NCBI RefSeq assembly: GCF_013368755.1
Contig: NC_049562.1
Coordinates: forward strand, 682,001-746,000
Length of the DNA: 64,000 bases
Direction: 5' to 3'
Source of the DNA: Talaromyces rugulosus
Taxonomy: Eukaryota; Ascomycota; Eurotiomycetes; Eurotiales; Trichocomaceae
The notes under the pieces are model-generated. The model was not told the DNA's origin, ran no database searches, and saw only the letters and a list, made by a program, of their open reading frames with translations. Positions 57,016 through 64,000 of this stretch are shown piece by piece. Numbering within the stretch: the first letter of the stretch is position 1; each line of letters begins with the position of its first letter. The position numbers and the translations under genes were made by a program.

Positions 57016-57623
57016 CGTATGACATGACAACATTCAGCGGCCAACCTCTTTTTTTTTCTCGGCTGCTAAAAATTTTTCAAATACACAATATACCCATGTT
57101 TTACATTTTTATTCCGGAACATTTGTGTGATATCGATATCTTCTAGTCTATATATCACCAGGAGAAACAAGGTGTTGGTTTTCCTTGGAGAAATGATTTA
57201 TACGGCATAGATTTAGGGGGGAAATTAGACAAATACAATGATTTAATGAGCTCAATTATACATGATTCCCTAGATACAGATACATACCGTCCATATCCAA
57301 TTGGCCCTTTCGCAAGTAAATTGGCATGTTCATCTTCAGGCCGAATTTTAAAGCTGCGAGCATGGTTAATTCTATATTTACGTTGTATCAAAGGAACTTT
57401 GCCAAAGGCGGCAAATAGAACGTTCTTAACGACCCAGGCTCACAGTGTCTATAAGAGAGAAAACAGGCACTATATGTTTTATTCATCGGCATTGACGCGA
57501 AAATGGGTATTTATTTTGTATAGAAGGGCATTCTCTCCCAAACTACTTCAGACAAGCCTTGTCAAAAGAATTAGCAAAGTGCGATATTGGTCTCAAATAA
57601 ACAGACAGCTGATTTCAAAGACT
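57016..57623. other. Convergent 3' spacer lreB / psy4
   Basis: AT-rich sequence between two convergent genes. The open frame at 57246-57650 shows no family resemblance. Confidence 0.45.
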
Positions 57624-59182
57624 TCATTCATTCGTGGCGTCGACGTTTGATGCCAGTTCATTTTGTTCCTTCGCATCTATTTCCGGTGCTTCTGATCCGT
57701 CATCTGTTTCGGTTTTGGCAGAGGCACTCTCCTTGGGGGCAGATACATCGTCAAGGACAATATCTCCGTCTGCATCCCCATTGTCACTTGGTTGCACCTC
57801 CAATGTCTCGCTAGAAGGATTTGGCGAAGCATCCGCTCCGTCATTACCTTCCTGGTCCGGGTTTGAGCTCGAAAGCGTCATTTCGACGCCTTTGCCATCT
57901 TGCAGCCCCAAGTCTTCGACGCCGACTACCGACGGTCCACGAGCATGAGGTACTTCGTCAGGCTGTGGAGATGATCGGTCGTCGCCGTCTCCATTCTCGG
58001 TCAGACTGTTTGAAGAGTGCGGCGAGGGTTGGGAATTAGCTATTAGGCCAGCTTCTTGTTCCTGTCTGATAAGCTCTCCCTGGGTCACGGCTGCGTCTGT
58101 GCGAAGTGGGACTGCCCCTATAAATCAAGGTTAATACGTTTCTATCGTATCAAGGTCATAAGATCGTCTTTACCTTCTGCAACCATATCTGCATGCGCAA
58201 CTTCGAGGTCAGGGTTGGCCAGCCAAGGAATCGGCGTGAGAAGCGCTCCCCCCAGCGATTCGTCACTGCCCAGAGAATCGTCCGTGACCACGGGGTGTGA
58301 GCTTGTGCCGTTTGTAATGCCATTGCTTAATTCCGTCCCCCCGGGTCCGCCTGTGTGCGGTAGGGGGAAGATGTCCGCACTGCTCGAGACAGATACCACC
58401 CGATCCACGGCTCTAAGATATGCGGGGAGAGTTCGGTATTGGCGTGTTGGACGCAAAATCAATTCGGCTAGTCGCTGGATTGTATGCGGTGGGTTTGATA
58501 CAAAGTATGTTCGTAGAGTGCTTTTGATTGAGGCAAGGAGTGAGAGTAATGTCGGAGGCAGGCAATCGGCGTCGGTGTCGCCATGGAGCGTTTGGTGTGG
58601 ACCGTCTGTGTTTAGTGCAGACTGCTCTAATGTTTCTTGGGTTTCTGAATACAGTGGCTGGTCTGCGGGTGGAGCGTTCTCCTTGTTGCTGCTCTGTAGG
58701 GAATCATGGATAGGGTATGATGACTGGAAGGACGAAGGGTGTGAAACGAAGGAAGATGCCAGTTGTTGTGGCACCTTTGGCATGGGAAATTCATTGCGAA
58801 CAATCTGCTCCAGTCAGACTCTGTTGAATAGTTTTCTGTTGATATTACAGTCATTGGACTGGGTGCTGAATATATACCTGGTCGAGTCGTTCGAGCAACG
58901 GTTCGAGTTGTGCGGGCCACCGGTCGCTAGATTGAGTAGTCAGGATGTGAAGCACTGGGGTGGGTTCGTGGAGGCCTACTATTCCATCAATCCATCTTGG
59001 GCAACTGTCTCCAGGAGCCCCTCGTCTGACAAGTAGTGTTAGCAAGCGTTGGCTCGAAGAAACGCGATCGCACGTGCAATAACTCGGGGCAGGATGAGAC
59101 TGTGGCAGGTGGTTGACAACGAGAAAGCGCCCAAGCTCGAAGCAAGTAGGGCGACGCGCAATAGAACGTACCTAAAGACATA
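57624..59182 (-). CDS. psy4: PP4 regulatory subunit 2 (Psy4/PPP4R2)
   Basis: Five exons (59182-59173, 59025-58980, 58926-58878, 58804-58174, 58117-57624) give 409 residues; the first three are 10, 46 and 49 nt. The spliced N-terminus MSLDEGLLETVAQDGLMEYD then RWPAQLEPLLERLDQIVRNE, FPMPKV and SIKSTLRTYFVSNPPHTIQR..LAELILRPTRQYRTLPAYLRA..RVVSVSSS match the PPP4R2 core. The rest is acidic and Ser/Asp-rich, as in family members. Psy4 targets protein phosphatase 4 (Pph3) to gamma-H2A and Rad53 during recovery from DNA damage. The microexon start is supported by continuous frame and family fit. Confidence 0.85.
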
Positions 59183-59754
59183 GTGCGATGTCTTGTTCAG
59201 AAGACGGACGCAGGTGGGTTGCAGACGAATGGTCTGTGCAAGCAAGAGACATGACGATGCGATGCGATACATGTAGAGCGGGCTGGTTGGCCCGAGCGCA
59301 GTTATCGGTTGGAGAAAAAAAGCCCGGCTTGGCGCCTTAAGACGAGTACTACAGTACACATATGCATAATATGTATCAATCTAGAGTATTCTATGTGTAT
59401 TTCTCTCTTGAATGGATGGTAGGGTACTATGGCGCTATATATGGTTGCTGGATAGAGTTGTCGCTAATACGTTTCATATTGTCACGTCTGATATATCTAT
59501 ATATATATATCCAGATTAATATCTGATTTAAATACCACATGTGCAACTCATTCAGCATTATTTTTTTTAAATGTTTATGCTAGTAAAACTATAATAGCGT
59601 GAAGATACAATGATAGTCATGGATCGACTTAAACCAATAAATACACCATTCAGTGCACATGAAATGACGAACCTTCAAGTATAAGGTGAAACGCCCACTT
59701 CTGTGGGAAGCAGGTCTATTAATATACCAATAAAAAGACTCTCCCAACAACTAA
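59183..59754. other. AT-rich spacer before tRNA-Lys
   Basis: Promoter region of psy4 followed by AT-rich DNA with a TATATA tract near 59490-59510. No gene seen. Confidence 0.45.
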
Positions 59755-59860
59755 GCCTGGCTAACTCAATTGGCAGAGTGTCAGACTCTTATCATCTTAA
59801 GTTTGATCTGAAGATTTCTTCATTATCTGAAAGCTGCGGGTTCGACCCCCGCGTCGGGCT
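59755..59860 (+). tRNA. tRNA-Lys (anticodon CTT) with intron
   Basis: Seven-base acceptor stem GCCTGGC/GTCGGGC, T8-A9, D arm ACTC..GAGT, anticodon arm TCAGA-CTCTTA...A-TCTGA with anticodon CTT, variable loop, and T arm GCGGG-TTCGACC-CCCGC. A 33-nt intron lies at the canonical place one base 3' of the anticodon (about 59797-59829), leaving a 73-nt mature body. The discriminator is T, as in yeast tRNA-Lys(CUU). T-rich sequence follows (ACTTTTTTG), a Pol III terminator. Confidence 0.95.
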
Positions 59861-60232
59861 TACTTTTTTGCAAAATTTTTTCAGCAGCTTGGTGGCGGGG
59901 TATATATATGCCCTGCTGCAAGGCGAAATAGGACCAGCCAGTCTAGCCCACCCAAACAAGAAAATATTTAATATTTTTGTTCTTTCATTACTACATCTAT
60001 CCATAGATAGATAGAGATGGAAATAATTGTAGCAACTAGCCGATTCAAACCTTGAAATGTGATTGGCCATCACGTGATGTGTTTTTTTTTTCTGGAAACG
60101 GCCTGAATCGGTCGACAATTTTCAAGATCCACCAGGACTTGCCCGTTTACAAGAGGGCAAAACTCGACAGAAAATAAACCTTCTAGCCGTGCACCTGGAT
60201 AGACAAAAACAAGGTCACCCCTAGTAGCCATC
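59861..60232. other. tRNA terminator and ade2 promoter
   Basis: T tracts right after the tRNA and again near 60081-60090; the remainder is the promoter and leader of ade2. No other feature seen. Confidence 0.5.
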
Positions 60233-62126
60233 ATGATGTGGAACTCTCCCAAAGTTGGCATATTGGGTGGCGGGCAACTGGGCCGCATGCTAACAGAGTC
60301 GGCCAATCGACTGAATATCGACGTGCGCATTTTGGACGCTGAAAACGCACCAGCCAAGCAGATAAGCGCCCATGAAAACCACACAGTCGGCCACTTCAAC
60401 GACCAACAGGCCGTTCAGGAGCTTGCCAAAACTTGTGATGTCGTGACCGCAGAAATCGAACATGTCAACACCCAGGCGCTCGAGGCGGTGGCCTCGCAGG
60501 TCAAGATAGAGCCTTCTTGGGAGGCGATCCGCATCATCCAGAACAAATACGACCAGAAAAAACACTTGTCCAAGTTCAACATTCCCATGGCAGATTACCG
60601 TGAACTCACACAGAATACACCAGAGGAGCTAGTCCAAATTGGAGAACAACTGGGTTTTCCATTGATGCTGAAATCCAAGACTCTGGCTTATGATGGAAGA
60701 GGTGAGAGATTAGAATCATATGCTTGGAATTGGTTTATGTTCTTTACTAACTAGTGATACCAGGAAATTACCCGGTCAAGTCAAAGGAGGAGATTCCTGC
60801 AGCCCTTGAAGCGCTGAAGGAGCGTCCATTATATGCCGAGAAGTGGGCTAACTTCACGATGGTAAGTGTGTGTCCCATTAAATCAAGTAAAACGATCTAA
60901 TTCTCTATAGGAACTAGCTGTCATCGTTGTCAAGACAAACGACAGTGTTCTTTCATATCCTACTGTTGAGACCGTCCAAGAAGACTCGGTATGCAAACTA
61001 GTTTACGCCCCGGCTCGCAATGTATCAGATATCATCAACAAAAAGGCCCAAGAACTTGCACGAAACGCCGTAGCCGCTTTTAAAGGCAAAGGTGTCTTTG
61101 GTGTCGAGATGTTCCTGCTCGAGGACGACTCAATCTTGCTGTGTGAGATTGCGAGCCGCGTTCACAACTCTGGACACTACACGATCGAGGGCTGCGGTCT
61201 TTCTCAATTCGATACCCACCTCCGCGCGATCCTTGATCTGCCGATCCCCGCACAGAGCGTCGAGCTTCGACAGCCATCCGTCATGCTCAATATCATCGGC
61301 GGAGCCACCCCTGACTCCCATTTGAAGGTGGCAGAGCGCGCGCTTTCAATACCCAATGCTAGCATCCACCTGTACAGCAAAGGCGCCGCCCGACCTGGAC
61401 GGAAAATGGGCCATATCACGGTAACCGCAGCGACAATGTACGAAGCCGAGACCTTTATTCAGCCCCTGATTGATACTGTCGACGAGATTCGGGCACAGCG
61501 CAGCGATATAAAGACGGCAGCTGCCAAATCCGGCGCATCGAAGCCTACCCCGACCGTTGGGGTTATTATGGGCTCAGATAGTGATCTCAAGACGCTAGTA
61601 CCTGGCCTCAAGCTTTTGAGAGATTACTTTGGCATTGACCCAGAGGTTGAGATCACATCCGCCCACCGAACGCCCAACTACATGGCCGAATATGCAGAGA
61701 AGGCTGCATCAAGAGGGATCAAGGTTATTATCGCGGCAGCGGGGGGTGCTGCCCACTTGCCTGGTATGGCCGCCGCCCACACTGCTCTCCCAGTGATTGG
61801 AGTTCCTGTCAAGGGCAGCGCGTTGGATGGGGTCGACAGCCTGTATAGCATCGTCCAGATGCCACGAGGTATTTTATCTCTCTTCCAAAGATCAATTCAA
61901 AGTATTCATCTGCTAATACCATGCTCCAGGAGTCCCCGTTGCTACAGTTGGAATCAACAATAGCATCAACGCTGCCTTGTTGGCTGCGCGCATCTTGGGA
62001 TCGTACGAGCCGGCCGTTCAACGAAAAGTCGAGCAGTATGCGGAAAATGCCAAGGTTGAAAACTTGGAGCTTAAGGGAGTGAAGATGAGGGAGCTTGGGT
62101 GGGAGAAATATTTTGAGCAGATGTGA
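60233..62126 (+). CDS. ade2: Phosphoribosylaminoimidazole carboxylase (PurK-PurE fusion)
   Basis: Four exons (60233-60701, 60764-60861, 60911-61868, 61930-62126) encode 573 residues. The N-terminal ATP-grasp PurK part has [44 protein letters not shown] (split by an intron), [35 protein letters not shown] and [12 protein letters not shown]. The C-terminal PurE part has [42 protein letters not shown] and [20 protein letters not shown]. Together they convert AIR to CAIR in de novo purine synthesis; yeast ade2 mutants are red. Translation may start at either of two adjacent ATGs (60233 or 60236). Confidence 0.95.
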
Positions 62127-62646
62127 GAGAATACACCAGACTACATACATGTAATTGATGAGTATGATTTATACCTGTTGGAGTTTATTATAAAAGTACT
62201 GGGAGGACAGGGTATTAGATCAATGATAACTATTAACCGTGTTACCTACATATTTGCCACTCCTATTCAAGATACGCACTATCCTATTATTAATTTCATT
62301 CACACTTGGATTCTATACGAGTTCTATACGTTCCCCTGTGTTAGTTGTCACTCATTTTGGTGATATTGATATATCACTACCAAAAGGCTCTTCTTCTCAA
62401 GGACCCCCGCTACTCCCTGCATACAGGGCCACCTTGACCTTTGGTTGTATTACCAATGTTACCAGTGTTATTTGATCCTGTTGAAGGTATAGAATAATAT
62501 AGATTATATACTGTAATCTAACGTGATCCTTTGATGTCCCCTTCTCGTTTTATATGAGACCATAACACCACATCATCAGTACAATAACAATACCCACCCC
62601 TGATTATCTGTGTGCCTTAATTCGTTACTCCAAAGAACACATTATC
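62127..62646. other. Convergent 3' spacer ade2 / sugar transporter
   Basis: AT-rich 3' regions only; nothing else recognised. Confidence 0.5.
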
Positions 62647-64000
62647 CTATGCCTCACCATCCGCAAACTCCGACTCATGCTTGCTCTCCTTATCACCCAG
62701 CGAAGCATTTCTGTCTTCACGATCTTCCCTTGTCTCTTCCTTGGCCTTCAGAGCAGCCTCACGGTAGGTCATCCCGTTACCACTCTCGTATTTGATCTCG
62801 AACAGTCTGTCTACTTCTTCCAGCGACAACCCTGCTGTCTCAACATAAAAGTACCAACAGACGGGCACCCAGACCAGGTTGATAATGGCGAAGATGAGGT
62901 AGAACTTCCATCCAAGATTCTCAATGCCTAATTGAACGTTAAACACATTATTCGGATATAAAAAAAAACGGATACAAGGTATGAAGTAGAGACGTACCGA
63001 CAGGAGTAACTGATACAATCGCATAAACTCCACACCAGTTAGTCACCATTGCAATCGCGCTTCCCAGGTTGCGTGTACGGTGGGAGTTGATCTCCGATGG
63101 ATACATGAAGGGAATGGCGAGGAAGGAGAGTCCCTAATGTACCGAAGCATCAAATTAGAAAGAAGACCGGAAACTGGGGAGGATGAGTAAAAACTGACGA
63201 AGAAGAAATAGTAGAGGAAGAGAAAAGCCACGGCAACGCCATTGAGTGCCTTTGTGTTAATCCCCAGCCCCAAAGCAGCCATGCCAAAGCAGAGTGACTG
63301 ACCGGCCGCGCCAAAGATCAACAGGCGTCTGCGACCGATTCTCTCAATCACGAACGTCGACATGCCCGTCCAAAACATCCATTGCATGGAGTCTACCGCC
63401 GATAGGATCAGTGCCATCCGATCACTGAACCCAAAGGAGCGCTTCAGCACGACAGGCAGGTAATAGGCGACCACATTTACGCCTCCGAATTGCTGCATGA
63501 AATTGACACCGGCGCCGAGGAGAATCCGGCGGAAAGTCTGCTGCGGTCCATTGTGGAAGATATCGCGCAAGCCCGCGCCCTGTGTTTCGGCCTCGTGCGC
63601 CACCATATTTTGGATGGTCTGGAGCATATCTATAACCTGCTCGTCATGGGGTTCTTTGTCTAACAGACGGACGATCACGTCTTGAATCTCGGAAGTAGGA
63701 CGGCCCCGGAGACAGAGCCAGCGAGGCGATTCCACCATGAAGGGAATCCAGACGACAGTGAGAATGGCCAGCACGCATTGGAATGCCAGGGGGAAGCGCC
63801 AGCTAATTGACTCAGTAGAGATATAGGTGAAGCCAAAATTGATCCAATTCGCAAGCACATAGCCCATGACGAGATGGGTGAGTTGGAGGGATATCAGCTT
63901 GCCGCGGTATTCTGGCTTGCAGGTCTCGCTCTGCCACATGGGGACGGTGGTAGTGTTAATTCCAACCCCAAGCCCGGCAACTATGCGTCCGATGATCATA
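62647..64000 (-). CDS. MFS sugar transporter, 5' end beyond the window
   Basis: Three exons are visible (64000-63199, 63133-62998, 62927-62647), about 406 residues. The N-terminal helices before GRIVAGLGVGINTTTVPMW are outside the window. Family motifs present are PEYRGKLISLQ, VESPRWLCLRGR (PESPR-like), QQFGGVNVVAYYLP, ERIGRRRLLIFG, then across the introns FMYPSEINSHRTRNLGSAIA and WYFYVETAGLSLEEVDRLFE (PETKG-like). The cytoplasmic tail is charged. It belongs to the fungal hexose/lactose/polyol transporter group of the plasma membrane; substrate not predictable here. Confidence 0.88.

Overview
This is nuclear DNA of a filamentous ascomycete, most likely a member of the Eurotiales (Aspergillus/Penicillium/Talaromyces type). 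The evidence is short GT-AG introns (about 39-150 nt) in most genes, a dispersed 5S rRNA gene of the Eurotiales type, a tRNA-Lys gene with an intron after the anticodon, and a set of typical Pezizomycotina genes (white-collar partner LreB, COP9 subunit 7, DUF3425 and Zn2Cys6 regulators, DUF1254 protein). No bacterial operons, CRISPR arrays, intact transposons or viral genes are visible.

Layout. (1) 0-20.2 kb is a conserved block: Ccr4 deadenylase (+), monoglyceride-lipase-like hydrolase (+), mitochondrial-type Trm61-like tRNA methyltransferase (-), Pyp1-like HAD phosphatase (+), Dcr2 phosphatase (+), OXNAD1-like reductase (-), four-helix membrane protein (+), Ccc2-type copper ATPase (-) and a Gfo/Idh/MocA oxidoreductase (-). 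(2) 20.2-43.5 kb is a sparse, visibly AT-richer accessory island. It holds intact genes (DUF3425 protein, SDR, VOC/glyoxalase protein, Zn2Cys6 regulator divergent from a secreted DUF1254/DUF1214 protein, a small membrane protein, a Cys-rich orphan) mixed with broken ones (Zn2Cys6 regulator relic, cytochrome P450 relic, NACHT/NLR relic, frameshifted SnoaL-like and coiled-coil genes) and a deleted second copy of the Gfo/Idh locus. It looks like a decaying accessory or tailoring-enzyme cluster. (3) 43.5-64 kb is again conserved: COP9 subunit 7 (+), Rax1 (-), Gcn5 (-), Ost5 (+), Rad1 (+), Rad50 (-), LreB (+), PP4 regulatory subunit 2 (-), tRNA-Lys (+), Ade2 (+) and a 5'-truncated MFS sugar transporter (-).

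Functional links. Rad1 (9-1-1 clamp) and Rad50 (MRN complex) are convergent neighbours, and the PP4 subunit is also tied to DNA-damage recovery. Gcn5, LreB and the COP9 subunit connect chromatin, light and development. Ost5 is divergent from Gcn5. In the island the Zn2Cys6 gene and the DUF1254 gene share one promoter region and are the most likely regulator-target pair.

Exon coordinates were derived by hand from reading frame, GT/AG sites and family sequence knowledge. No database search was possible. No clearly new system stands out. The best candidates for novelty are the decayed island, the Cys-rich orphan at 42.1 kb, and upstream-ORF arrangements at ccr4 and lreB.
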